From assembly GCA_902624515.1 (NCBI GenBank), contig CACNYE010000002.1:1-55638 (forward strand): a stretch of DNA of 55,638 nt, read 5' to 3'. Under the pieces are notes generated by a model. The model ran no database searches and was not told the origin of the DNA. It saw nothing but the letters and a program-made list of their open reading frames with translations. Every line of letters begins with the position of its first letter. Position 1 is the stretch's first letter. Of this stretch, positions 8,505 through 17,745 are shown piece after piece. Origin of the DNA: an uncultured Pelagibacteraceae bacterium (lineage in GTDB: Bacteria; Pseudomonadota; Alphaproteobacteria; Pelagibacterales; Pelagibacteraceae). Made by a program: the position numbers and the translations under genes.

Positions 8505-9178
8505 TGGATTTTGAATTGATGATTAATAGTTTTCCAAAGTTATTAAATGCTGCTGTTATAACTTTAAAACTTTTATCCGTATCTTTAATTGTAGGATTAT
8601 TCATCGGATTATTATTTGCAATTCTTAGATTAAATAAAAATGTTTTTATTAATAAATTTGCCTATGGATATTCATACATATTTAGAGGAACCCCACTTCT
8701 TGTACAGATATTCATTATTTATTTCGGATTAGGACAGATTGAATATTTGAGATCAACATTTTTATGGGTAATTTTAAAAGAACCTTATTGGTGCGCAATT
8801 ATTGCTTTTGCATTAAATACTGGTGCTTATACATCTGAAATTTTAAGATCAGCATTTCAAACAATTAAACCTGGTATAATTGAAGCTGGACAAAGCCTTG
8901 GTATATCAAGCAAAATTATTTTTTACAAAATTCAAATTCCAATTGCTATCAGACAATCTTTACCAGCTTACGGTAATGAAATTATTTTGATGATGAAAGG
9001 TACCTCTTTAGCTAGTACAGTTACATTAATGGATTTAACTGGAGTTGCAAAATATATAATTTCCACTACTTTTAAACCAATAGAAGTGTTTATTGTAGCT
9101 GGTGGAATTTACTTATTTATGACTTTTATAATTCATAATGTGATTAAATTTTTAGAAAAAAAATATAGCTTTAATTAA
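8504..9178 (+). CDS. Amino-acid ABC transporter permease (HisM/OccM-like)
   Basis: FRGTPLLVQIFIIYFGL and GAYTSEILRSAFQTIKPGIIEAGQSLG. Confidence 0.9.
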   Translation: MDFELMINSFPKLLNAAVITLKLLSVSLIVGLFIGLLFAILRLNKNVFINKFAYGYSYIFRGTPLLVQIFIIYFGLGQIEYLRSTFLWVILKEPYWCAIIAFALNTGAYTSEILRSAFQTIKPGIIEAGQSLGISSKIIFYKIQIPIAIRQSLPAYGNEIILMMKGTSLASTVTLMDLTGVAKYIISTTFKPIEVFIVAGGIYLFMTFIIHNVIKFLEKKYSFN

Positions 9179-10326
9179 AGTATAACCAAATCTAATATTT
9201 GTTTACCCAGTCTTTCGTTACCTTTTTCAGTAACTAGATAAGTTTCACCTAAATTCATTGCTAATTGATTTTCTGAGTCCATTAAAATCATATGCATAAA
9301 GAAAACATTTCCAGGCTTAATAATATAAGGATTTCCAGTGTACAACATAGGCCAATCCATCCAATTAGGTGAAAATGTAGTACCCAAGGAATAACCACAT
9401 GCATTCATTCTAGCTTTATTAAAACCAAGATCATCAAAAGTTTCTGCATGAGCATCAAAAACTTCTCCGATTTTATTTCCTGGTTTTAATTTATCTTCAC
9501 AATTATTTAATGCTTCAACACAAGCTTCATGCATTTTATGATGTTTAGGATCTGCTTTACCAATAGGTATGGTTCTAAACATTGCAGAATGATAATGTCT
9601 ATAAGTTCCAGCCCATTCCACAGTTAATTGGTCTTGGTTATTTAGAATTTGTTTTTCTGCTTGATAACGACAAAGGAGAGCATTTTTTCCTGAACCAATA
9701 ATAAATTCATTTGCAGGATAATCACCACCTCCCTCAAATATAACTTTATTCATTTCTGCTAATATTTTAGATTCACTTACACCAGCTTTTGCATATTTCC
9801 ATACTTCATCAAGAGCTTTGTCAGCAAGCTCTGCAGCTTTTTTAACATAAACTATTTCTTCTTTAGATTTTACTACTCTTAACTGTGTAATTAAGTCTGA
9901 TTTATCTTCAATAGCACAATAGTTTTCTAAAGACTTGTTAAGTCTAAGTGCATTACGTCCAGTTAAACCGTAAGCTTCATATTCAACTCCTAATTTTTTT
10001 CCTTTAAGATTTAGCTCATTCAAAATAACTTTAAGATCATCAGTTGGGTTTGAACCGTCTTTATCAACCCAAATTCTAATATCTTCTATATTAGATGTAT
10101 TTTGAGCCTGTCTTAAATCAGGAGCTCTTGTTAGTAATATTATATTTCCATTTTTATCTAAAATTAATGTTTGAAAAAAAACGTATCCAAAGGTGTCGTA
10201 TCCAGTTAACCAATACATAGACTCTTGCCTAAACATTAAAAGAGCATCTATATTTTGCTTTTTCATTGAATTTAAAACTTTAGATTTTCTTGATTTAAAT
10301 TCTTCTTCTGAAAAATGAAGTCCCAT
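9175..10326 (-). CDS. M24-family metallopeptidase (Xaa-Pro peptidase/creatinase-like)
   Basis: Creatinase N-domain (MYWLTGYDTFGYVFFQ) plus M24 pita-bread C-domain (ESKILAEMNKVIFEGGGDYPANEFIIGSG...). Confidence 0.8.
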   Translation of the reverse strand: MGLHFSEEEFKSRKSKVLNSMKKQNIDALLMFRQESMYWLTGYDTFGYVFFQTLILDKNGNIILLTRAPDLRQAQNTSNIEDIRIWVDKDGSNPTDDLKVILNELNLKGKKLGVEYEAYGLTGRNALRLNKSLENYCAIEDKSDLITQLRVVKSKEEIVYVKKAAELADKALDEVWKYAKAGVSESKILAEMNKVIFEGGGDYPANEFIIGSGKNALLCRYQAEKQILNNQDQLTVEWAGTYRHYHSAMFRTIPIGKADPKHHKMHEACVEALNNCEDKLKPGNKIGEVFDAHAETFDDLGFNKARMNACGYSLGTTFSPNWMDWPMLYTGNPYIIKPGNVFFMHMILMDSENQLAMNLGETYLVTEKGNERLGKQILDLVIL

Positions 10327-10725
10327 TTAATAATTAGTGTACTCTTTAATTTCTTTGATTTTTGATCCTGTATGATTGTTAATTTCTAATTTAATTTTTG
10401 CACGATCATCATTTAAAAAATGGACATCCCTTGAAAGTTTAATAAATTTTTCTCCAAAATCTTTATCTTTTTCACATTGTCTTTTGTCATCTTCAATAAT
10501 CCAAAGCTTAGCATTTATTTCTTTTAAAGATTGATAAAGATCATTAAGTTTGTCATTAGAATTAATATTTTTTTCTAATTGATCTTTGAGAATAGAGTGT
10601 TCATTGTTGATAAATTTTAACTTTTCAGGATCTTTTATTTTTTCCTGTTTAATCTCTAAAATTGAAATTTTATCTAAAAGTTCTCCAATTGAAACTTCTA
10701 CTATAATTTTATTCATAAAATCCAA
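10327..10725 (-). CDS. Small conserved protein, DUF6165-like
   Basis: NKIIVEVSIGELLDKISILEIKQEKIKDPEKL resembles the DUF6165 N-terminus; family assigned from memory. Confidence 0.55.
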   Translation of the reverse strand: MDFMNKIIVEVSIGELLDKISILEIKQEKIKDPEKLKFINNEHSILKDQLEKNINSNDKLNDLYQSLKEINAKLWIIEDDKRQCEKDKDFGEKFIKLSRDVHFLNDDRAKIKLEINNHTGSKIKEIKEYTNY

Positions 10726-10748
10726 TACTGTGCTATCTTGTTATAAAT

Positions 10749-11687
10749 ATGTCTAATATTTTAATAATTAAACATGGTTCACTAGGAGATATAGCTCAAG
10801 CCAGTGGTGCAATTCAAGATATATCTGAAAACCATAAAAATGATCAAATATTTCTGCTTACAACTAAACCTTACTTTGATTTATTTAAGAAAAATCCTTT
10901 TATTCACGGGGTGATTTTAGATAAGAGATTACCTAGATATAATTTAATTTATTTGTATTTTTTAATGCGGGAATTAAAGAAGCACAACTTCTCAAAAGTT
11001 TTTGATCTTCAAAATTCATCTAGAACTAATTTCTATAAAAATATTCTTTTTCCAAAAGCTGACAAAATAGTTTGGTCAAGTTCAATTACAACACTACCAT
11101 CAGATAGAAATAAAGAGGAATTTGATAAAACATCGGTACTTGAAAGATTTGATTATCAATTACAAGAATCTGGCTTAAATACATCATATACTTTAAAACC
11201 TGACTTTAGTTGGGCTTCTACAGATATTAGTGAAATAAAAAATTTTTATAAGCTTGATAAATATATTTTGCTATTTCCTTTTTGCTCTCCCCATTTGACA
11301 ATTAAAAAATGGCCTTATTACAACGATCTTATTAAAAAAATTTCTAACAAATATGGAAATAGCTATAAAATTGTAACTGCACCTGGTCCTACAGAAATTA
11401 AAGACGCAAAAGAGATAAATGCAATTGCATTATTAGATAATGGTAGAGCATTAGATATATCCCAATTAACTTCTTTGATTAAAGGGAGCTCTTGCGTAAT
11501 TGCTAATGACACTGGTCCAGCGCACATAACAGCTCATACTGGTACTAAAGGTTTTACATTATTTGGCAAACACACAACAGCTTATAAGGTTAGTATTGAG
11601 AGAGAAAATTTTAAAGCAATTGAGGTAACAGACTTAAATAATTTATCTGCAGAAAAAGTTTTTGAGAGATTAATTAATTTATTATAA
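10749..11687 (+). CDS. Glycosyltransferase family 9 (heptosyltransferase-like)
   Basis: ILIIKHGSLGDIAQASGAIQDI N-terminus; VIANDTGPAHITAHTGTKGFTLFG C-terminus. Confidence 0.85.
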   Translation: MSNILIIKHGSLGDIAQASGAIQDISENHKNDQIFLLTTKPYFDLFKKNPFIHGVILDKRLPRYNLIYLYFLMRELKKHNFSKVFDLQNSSRTNFYKNILFPKADKIVWSSSITTLPSDRNKEEFDKTSVLERFDYQLQESGLNTSYTLKPDFSWASTDISEIKNFYKLDKYILLFPFCSPHLTIKKWPYYNDLIKKISNKYGNSYKIVTAPGPTEIKDAKEINAIALLDNGRALDISQLTSLIKGSSCVIANDTGPAHITAHTGTKGFTLFGKHTTAYKVSIERENFKAIEVTDLNNLSAEKVFERLINLL

Positions 11688-12761
11688 AATTTTTTTATAT
11701 TCCTCAACTGTATTAGACCAGTTAAACTTTGAAGAATATTCTTTTGCATTTTTTCCAAGTTCAATATACCTTTTATTTTCTATCATAGAGTGAAGTGAAG
11801 AATAAATATCTTCAAGATTATTTCCATCACAAATTAAACCAGTTTTATCATGTTGAATAGCATCAGAGGCACCACCGTCTTTGCCTCCAAGAGATGCAAC
11901 GCCATATTGGGCTGCTTCAACATAAGCTATACCAAAACCTTCAACAGATTTTTTATGTATAATGGATGGCATTACAAAAACATTAGACTTTGCCACTAAA
12001 GCATTTTTTAAATCCTCACTAATATCTTTAAAAAATATGACCTGTGTTCCTAAATCAAGCTCATTAACCAATTCTTTTATGTTTTCTTCTTCTTCACCAT
12101 AACCAATGCAAATATAAACAATATTTGGATATATCTGTTTTAAATTTCTTAATGCCATTAGGACTTTTTCATGATTTTTTCTTTTATCAAATCTTGAAAC
12201 AGTAATTAATCGAGGTGTTTTTATTTTTAACAAACTTTCTACTTTATCTAATGACTTTGTATTTAGTTCCATGGCAGTATTTACTCCAGGATTTATCACT
12301 ACTATTTTTGTTTGATCGACACCGATATTGATTGCTAATTTTTTTGTATATTCTGAATTAGCAATTACTTTTTCAACATTATTTAAAACTTTTACTATTT
12401 TTTTATTTTGAAAACTTCCTTTAGGATGATTAATTTCTTTTCCATGTATTAAGCAATATTTTTTTTTTGTAGTTTTAATTAACTCTAAACTTTTCCAATG
12501 ATCAGCTATTATTCCTTGAACTTTATTTTCTTTTAAAAACTCATTTATTAATTGAGCTTTTCTTATTTTTCTCAAAAATTTGATACCTCCAACTCTTTCA
12601 ATTGAAAAATTAACTTCTTTATCAAATTCTTTATGATTTTCTTGATAGTCAGCAAAAACCTTAATCATAAAGTTTTTGGACATTTCTTTAGTGAGACCCC
12701 ACATTAAGCTTTGCATACCACCTAATTCAGGTGGGAAAGATCTTGTTGCAATTAAATACAT
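11682..12761 (-). CDS. Glycosyltransferase family 4
   Basis: RSFPPELGGMQSLMWGLTKEM; TVSRFDKRKNHEKVLMAL; VEGFGIAYVEAAQYGVASLGGKDGGASDAI. Confidence 0.85.
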   Translation of the reverse strand: MYLIATRSFPPELGGMQSLMWGLTKEMSKNFMIKVFADYQENHKEFDKEVNFSIERVGGIKFLRKIRKAQLINEFLKENKVQGIIADHWKSLELIKTTKKKYCLIHGKEINHPKGSFQNKKIVKVLNNVEKVIANSEYTKKLAINIGVDQTKIVVINPGVNTAMELNTKSLDKVESLLKIKTPRLITVSRFDKRKNHEKVLMALRNLKQIYPNIVYICIGYGEEEENIKELVNELDLGTQVIFFKDISEDLKNALVAKSNVFVMPSIIHKKSVEGFGIAYVEAAQYGVASLGGKDGGASDAIQHDKTGLICDGNNLEDIYSSLHSMIENKRYIELGKNAKEYSSKFNWSNTVEEYKKIL

Positions 12762-13315
12762 TAATTATTTTTCCACTTAATACTACATCCAGCGCTTGGA
12801 GTTTGTTGCTCTGGCCCCTTACCAGTTTCTGAAATTTGTTTCATCGCTTTAAATAAATCACTCTCACCATCTCTTACTGGTACTAAATTTTTAAGCTCTC
12901 TTAATCTACCTCTATACTGAAGCTTTAATTCTTTATTATAACCAAAGAAATCTGGCGTACATACTGCATCATAAGTTCTAGCAATCTCTTGTGTTTCATC
13001 AACTAAATAAGGAAAATCAAATTGATTTTTTTTGGCAAACAAAATCATGTTATTAAATGAGTCTTCTGGGTAATTTTTGGCATCATTAGCACAAATCGCA
13101 ACAGAATTAATACCTAAGTTTTTTAATTTTTTACAATCTTCAACAATATCTTTTGTAACAGCTTTAACATAAGGACAATGGTTACAAATAAACATTATTA
13201 AAGTTCCATTTTCACCTTTTGCATCCTCTAGGGAAATAATTTTATTATCAGTTGATTTAAGCTTAAAGTCGTGGGCCTTTTGGCCGAAATCACATATTGG
13301 AGTTTGTATTGGCAT
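12761..13315 (-). CDS. Thioredoxin-fold redoxin (AhpC/TSA-like) protein
   Basis: LIMFICNHCPYVKAV and CTPDFFGYNKELKLQYRGRL: thioredoxin family. Confidence 0.8.
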   Translation of the reverse strand: MPIQTPICDFGQKAHDFKLKSTDNKIISLEDAKGENGTLIMFICNHCPYVKAVTKDIVEDCKKLKNLGINSVAICANDAKNYPEDSFNNMILFAKKNQFDFPYLVDETQEIARTYDAVCTPDFFGYNKELKLQYRGRLRELKNLVPVRDGESDLFKAMKQISETGKGPEQQTPSAGCSIKWKNN

Positions 13316-13335
13316 AATGTAATAATATATAAATT

Positions 13336-13848
13336 ATGTTTTACGATTTAAAAGATAAAAAACCAAAAAACTCAGGTGAAAATTGGGTAGCTCCAAATGC
13401 TGTAGTAATTGGGGACGTTACTTTAGAAAAAAATACAAGTATTTGGTTTAATGCAACTTTAAGAGGAGACATAGAAAATATTCACATAGGTGAGGGTTCA
13501 AATGTCCAAGATGGCAGTGTTCTTCATACAGACCCAGGTTGTCCTCTAATAGTTGGAAAGGATGTAACTATCGGTCATTTAGTAATGCTTCATGGATGTA
13601 CGATAGGGGACAATAGTTTAATTGGAATTGGGGCAGTGATTCTTAATAAGGCAAATATTGGAAAAAATTGTATTATAGGAGCAAAAGCTCTTATAACTGA
13701 AAATAAAGAAATACCTGATAACTCTCTAGTAATTGGCTCGCCCGGCAAGGTTATAAGAGAAGTTACTGAAGAAGAAAAAAAAGCTGTTTGGGAAAACACC
13801 AAACATTATCAAGATAATTGGAAAAAATATTCTAAATCTATTTTTTAA
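13336..13848 (+). CDS. Gamma-carbonic anhydrase-family left-handed beta-helix protein
   Basis: Hexapeptide repeats; [36 protein letters not shown]. Confidence 0.88.
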   Translation: MFYDLKDKKPKNSGENWVAPNAVVIGDVTLEKNTSIWFNATLRGDIENIHIGEGSNVQDGSVLHTDPGCPLIVGKDVTIGHLVMLHGCTIGDNSLIGIGAVILNKANIGKNCIIGAKALITENKEIPDNSLVIGSPGKVIREVTEEEKKAVWENTKHYQDNWKKYSKSIF

Positions 13849-13885
13849 AGTACCATTGTCTTTCCATTCATTGTAATGTTAATTA

Positions 13886-15250
13886 TTGAAGAGATTATTA
13901 GTTAACAATATTAGAAGAAGACAGTTTTTAAAAACTTCTTTATCAGGAATGATGTTTGCTGCATTCCCAAGTATTTCTTTTTCACAATCTAATCCTGACG
14001 TTGTAGTTATTGGTGCTGGATCATCAGGCTTAGCTGCTACTGCTGAATTAATGAGAAGAAATATATCTGTTCTTTGTATTGAGGGGATGAATAGAATTGG
14101 TGGTAGATGTTACACTGACACAACATCTTTTAATGGACTACCAGCAGATCATGGCGCTCATTGGCTTCATGCTAAAAAAGGTAATGAACTTTATAAATTT
14201 GGTAGAGAAAATAAAGATAGATTTAAGATATATGACGAACCTTCCACATCAGTTGTTTATGATGGAAAAAATAAAGTAAGCGGAAGTACTTTTTGGAGTA
14301 CATATAAAAAAATTAAAAAGATTTATTCTGAGGGCGGCATAGACGAACCACTGATGAACAAAATCCCAAAAAAATTAAAAAAAAATCCTTGGTTTGACAC
14401 AGCTCATGCAGCAATTAACGCAAGAGACTTTGATAATCTTTCTATTGCTGATGACAGTCTGAATTATGAAGATAATTATTGGGAAAGTGGAAATGCACTT
14501 TGCAGAGAAGGATATGGAACATTGTTAGCTTACTATAGAAAAGATGTGCCTGTAAAATTAAATACAATCGTAAGTGAAATAAAATGGGGTGGAAAAGGAG
14601 TGCAAATTGAAACTAACAAAGGGACTATTAAAACAAAAGCATGTATTGTAACCACATCTGTTGGTGTTTTAAGAGCAGAAAAAATAAAATTTTCACCAAA
14701 ATTACCTTCAAGAAAATATGAGGCTTTTGAGGGAATTACTATGGGACCATCTAATCGAGTAATAATAGAATTAAAGAAAAAATTTGTAAGTAAATTTAAA
14801 AAAGATACCAATTTTTATTCCAAAATTAATAGCAACGGTGCAAAATCACCAGAAGGGATTGGTTATGGTTTGCTAAAAATGGGTGGAACAAATTTATGTC
14901 TTTTTGCTCTTAATGGAGAATTTTCAAAAGGTTTAGAAAATGAAGGCAGTGAAGCAATGATAGATTTTGTCATTAATCAACTCAAATCGAATTTTGGTTC
15001 AAAGTTTTATGATAAATATTTTGTTAAAGCCATAGCTACAGGGTGGAATAAAAATCCATTCACTTTAGGTGCTTACTCTGGCGCAATACCAGGTAAAGCA
15101 AATTTAAGACCTAGATTAAAAAGACCGGTTGGAGAAAGAATTTTTTTTGCTGGTGAAGCTACTGCTAGTGCTTATGGAACTGTTCACGGTGCTAATAGGA
15201 GTGGAATAAGAGCTGCTACTGACGTTTTTATCTCAGATGCGTTAGGTTAG
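13886..15250 (+). CDS. FAD-dependent flavin amine oxidase with Tat-like signal
   Basis: RRRQFLKTSLSG Tat-like motif; VVVIGAGSSGLAATAEL dinucleotide-binding; NRIGGRCYTD; GERIFFAGEATASAYGTVHGA; TTG start. Confidence 0.85.
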   Translation: MKRLLVNNIRRRQFLKTSLSGMMFAAFPSISFSQSNPDVVVIGAGSSGLAATAELMRRNISVLCIEGMNRIGGRCYTDTTSFNGLPADHGAHWLHAKKGNELYKFGRENKDRFKIYDEPSTSVVYDGKNKVSGSTFWSTYKKIKKIYSEGGIDEPLMNKIPKKLKKNPWFDTAHAAINARDFDNLSIADDSLNYEDNYWESGNALCREGYGTLLAYYRKDVPVKLNTIVSEIKWGGKGVQIETNKGTIKTKACIVTTSVGVLRAEKIKFSPKLPSRKYEAFEGITMGPSNRVIIELKKKFVSKFKKDTNFYSKINSNGAKSPEGIGYGLLKMGGTNLCLFALNGEFSKGLENEGSEAMIDFVINQLKSNFGSKFYDKYFVKAIATGWNKNPFTLGAYSGAIPGKANLRPRLKRPVGERIFFAGEATASAYGTVHGANRSGIRAATDVFISDALG

Positions 15251-15299
15251 ATTCAGGAACTATTTAAAAATTTTTATTATAATCAAAACTTTTTTTTAA

Positions 15300-15331
15300 G
15301 GGGCGTTCTGTTGCCAGGTGCCCCAAACCCC
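15300..15331. other. GC-rich hairpin-forming island (candidate structured RNA or terminator-like element)
   Basis: GGGGCGTTCTGTTGCCAGGTGCCCCAAACCCC in a very AT-rich intergenic; GGGGC/GCCCC stem; T8 tract immediately 5' on + strand. Confidence 0.5.
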
Positions 15332-15338
15332 AAAGAAT

Positions 15339-15545
15339 TTATCCTTTAAATAATTCTAAAGCTTTATTTAATAATTCTTCTGACTTAGCATGATCACCAC
15401 TTTTATGTGCATTCATACCTGCATCTCTTAATTCTTGAGCCTCTGCAATTTTGGCATCAATATTTTTTGCCATCATCGGACAAGAACCCGCAAATGCTGA
15501 TCCAGAAAATAAAATTATAAAAGCTGTTATTAAAAACTTTTTCAT
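15339..15545 (-). CDS. Small secreted helical protein (68 aa)
   Basis: Signal peptide MKKFLITAFIILFSGSAFA then SGDHAKSEELLNKALELFKG, half-TPR-like. Confidence 0.6.
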   Translation of the reverse strand: MKKFLITAFIILFSGSAFAGSCPMMAKNIDAKIAEAQELRDAGMNAHKSGDHAKSEELLNKALELFKG

Positions 15546-15558
15546 AATTATTCCTTTG

Positions 15559-15687
15559 TTAAAATCCCATATTTGACCAGTTATCTTTATCGTTATACCT
15601 GTCTAGTTCTTTTTTTGAAAAAGGTCTAAAAAGCACAAGTCCAACAACAACTGCCAAAATTATAAGAATTATTGTTTCCATAACCAT
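15559..15687 (-). CDS. Small single-pass membrane protein (42 aa), absent from supplied ORF track
   Basis: Translation MVMETIILIILAVVVGLVLFRPFSKKELDRYNDKDNWSNMGF*; TM helix plus polar tail; 13 bp upstream of the 68-aa gene on the same strand. Confidence 0.55.
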   Translation of the reverse strand: MVMETIILIILAVVVGLVLFRPFSKKELDRYNDKDNWSNMGF

Positions 15688-15755
15688 TATATAGTTTTAA
15701 AGACATTTACTTCACTGCGACTTAAAAACATTTATAATTATCTTCTTGAAGAAAT

Positions 15756-16058
15756 TTATAATACTTTTTCAAAACCTTCAAAATTGGGGTGGCCAATATA
15801 TAAATCGCTATGTTTTCCTGCATCCTTGTGCGCAAGTCTAAAAGCTTCTGATTTTGTCCAATTCCAAAAATCCTCTTTGGTCTCCCAAATACTATGCGAA
15901 GCATATAAAGTATGATCATCTTTTGTTTCGCTTTTTACTAGATTAAAATTTTTAAAACCTGGTACTTTATCTAAATGAGTTTCTCTATTTTTCCAAACAT
16001 TTTCAAACTCAGCTTCTTTTCCCTTAACAATCTTAAATCTATTCATAGCAATAAACAT
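15756..16058 (-). CDS. Antibiotic-biosynthesis-monooxygenase / IsdG-like fold protein
   Basis: MFIAMNRFKIVKGKEAEFENVWKNRETHLDKVPGF...YASHSIWETKEDFWNW: ABM domain; AGGAGG SD upstream. Confidence 0.85.
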   Translation of the reverse strand: MFIAMNRFKIVKGKEAEFENVWKNRETHLDKVPGFKNFNLVKSETKDDHTLYASHSIWETKEDFWNWTKSEAFRLAHKDAGKHSDLYIGHPNFEGFEKVL

Positions 16059-16067
16059 TTTTTCCTC

Positions 16068-16184
16068 CTATATTTTTCCTAATCCAAAAAAAGCACCCGC
16101 GATTATTATTAACCAAATTATTCCTTTAATCAGAAAAAAGGAAAAACCACCTACTAATAAATACTTTTTAAATTTTTTATTCAC
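16068..16184 (-). CDS. Small membrane protein (38 aa), GTG start, absent from supplied ORF track
   Basis: Translation (V/M)NKKFKKYLLVGGFSFFLIKGIIWLIIIAGAFFGLGKI*; its TAG stop overlaps the AGGAGG SD of the ABM gene. Confidence 0.5.
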   Translation of the reverse strand: MNKKFKKYLLVGGFSFFLIKGIIWLIIIAGAFFGLGKI

Positions 16185-16264
16185 TATACTTAACTATCAG
16201 CTCAAAATATTCTATCTATGCGATATTTAGACTTATAAAATATCTAGATTACAAGCTACTTGCT

Positions 16265-16864
16265 TTAAGGAACTAGCCAAGAATTCTTATTAGTTTCTAA
16301 ATCAAACTTTGCTCTTCGATGTCCTTTGGCAGTAAGATACAACCATTCAATAGACTTCATTTTACATTTAATGACTGTAAAGTTTTTGTAACCTTCTTCA
16401 CTTTGTTCCATTGTGTAATCAAAATCTTCTAATTTAGATATCATTCCAGAAGTTGGATTTTTTGAAGCAGTTCCTGGAGGGCTATCAGTTAAATAACAAC
16501 GTCTGCTTATATGTTGAGTTTTTTTCCAAGACTCTTCAGTTGTAGAATTTTGATTATTTACTTCACACTCTACTTTTACTCTTAATTGTATCTTTTCCTC
16601 TTTATCGTAAAAAACTAGAGATGCATTCTTATTTTTTTTAAGAATATCCACCTTTGGAGATCTTAAATCAGTATGAAATTGTAATAGATTATTTGCTCTA
16701 TCTGATTTACGTAAAACAACAATTCTACCATCCACTTTATCTTGGTTAGCACAAATAAAGACAGGAATTCTAAACGGTGAACCTCTATTGGTCACTGCAT
16801 CATCTAACATTGACCAGTATTTATTTTTAATTTCCTCTAGGTTTTCATAGTATGCTGGCTGCAT
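16265..16864 (-). CDS. Pyridoxamine 5'-phosphate oxidase-family FMN-binding protein
   Basis: GRIVVLRKSDRANNLLQFHTDLRSPKVDIL, C-terminal WLYLTAKGHRRAKF resembles PNPOx-like proteins. Confidence 0.75.
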   Translation of the reverse strand: MQPAYYENLEEIKNKYWSMLDDAVTNRGSPFRIPVFICANQDKVDGRIVVLRKSDRANNLLQFHTDLRSPKVDILKKNKNASLVFYDKEEKIQLRVKVECEVNNQNSTTEESWKKTQHISRRCYLTDSPPGTASKNPTSGMISKLEDFDYTMEQSEEGYKNFTVIKCKMKSIEWLYLTAKGHRRAKFDLETNKNSWLVP

Positions 16865-16867
16865 ACA

Positions 16868-17737
16868 TTACTTTCTAAATCTTTTTATTAAACTTGATGT
16901 GTCCCAACGGTTTCCGCCTAAGCCTTGAACTTCACTATAAAATTTATCAACAAGCTCTGTAACAGGTAATAGTGAACCATTATTTTTTGCTTCATCAATT
17001 GCAATTTTCAAATCTTTTCTCATCCAGTCAACCGCAAAACCAAAATCAAACTTATCATCAATCATTGTTTTATATCTATTTTCCATTTGCCAAGATTGAG
17101 CAGCACCTTTTGAAATTACTTCAATAACATCTTCCATGTTTAATCCAGCTTTCATTCCAAAGTTAATTCCCTCAGATAATCCTTGAACAAGTCCTGCTAT
17201 ACAAATTTGATTAACCATTTTTGCAAGTTGTCCACTTCCTGCATTACCAAGTAATTTCATTTTTTTGCTGTAGCAATCAATTTTATCTTTTGCTTTATCA
17301 AAGTCAGCTTGATCACCACCAATCATCACAGTCAATGCGCCATTCTCGGCACCAGCTTGTCCACCTGATACAGGAGCATCTAATGCACCAAATCCATTTT
17401 TCTTAGCGTAGTCAAAAATTTCTCTTGCGATAGTTGCTGATGCTGTGGTGTTATCAATATAGACTGCACCTTTTTTTATAGTTTTAAATGAACCATTGTC
17501 ACCAAAAGTAACTTCTCTTAAATCATTATCATTTCCAACACAGGTAAAAACATATTCTGCATCTTTTACAGCTTCCGCTGGAGTTTCTGCCATTTTACCT
17601 TTGTATTCTTTAATCCATTTTTCTGCTTTAGATTTTGTTCTGTTAAAAACAGTTACATTGTGACCACCTTTTGATATATAACCAGCCATTGGATAACCCA
17701 TGACACCAAGACCAATGAAAGCAACGTTACAACTCAT
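16868..17737 (-). CDS. 3-hydroxyisobutyrate dehydrogenase-family NAD(P)-binding oxidoreductase
   Basis: VAFIGLGVMGYPMAGYI, ALDAPVSGGQAGAENGALTVMIGG. Confidence 0.9.
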   Translation of the reverse strand: MSCNVAFIGLGVMGYPMAGYISKGGHNVTVFNRTKSKAEKWIKEYKGKMAETPAEAVKDAEYVFTCVGNDNDLREVTFGDNGSFKTIKKGAVYIDNTTASATIAREIFDYAKKNGFGALDAPVSGGQAGAENGALTVMIGGDQADFDKAKDKIDCYSKKMKLLGNAGSGQLAKMVNQICIAGLVQGLSEGINFGMKAGLNMEDVIEVISKGAAQSWQMENRYKTMIDDKFDFGFAVDWMRKDLKIAIDEAKNNGSLLPVTELVDKFYSEVQGLGGNRWDTSSLIKRFRK

Positions 17738-17745
17738 AATTTTTT

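Noticed and set aside
11682-11687. 6-bp overlap of convergent GT9 and GT4 genes
   Set aside because: Short convergent overlaps are common in compact genomes (also at 9175-9178 and 28209-28218).
14533-14811. Antisense 92-aa ORF inside amine oxidase
   Set aside because: Shadow ORF; no independent coding evidence.
15722-15919. 65-aa minus ORF overlapping the ABM gene
   Set aside because: Alternate frame of the well-supported ABM-domain gene.
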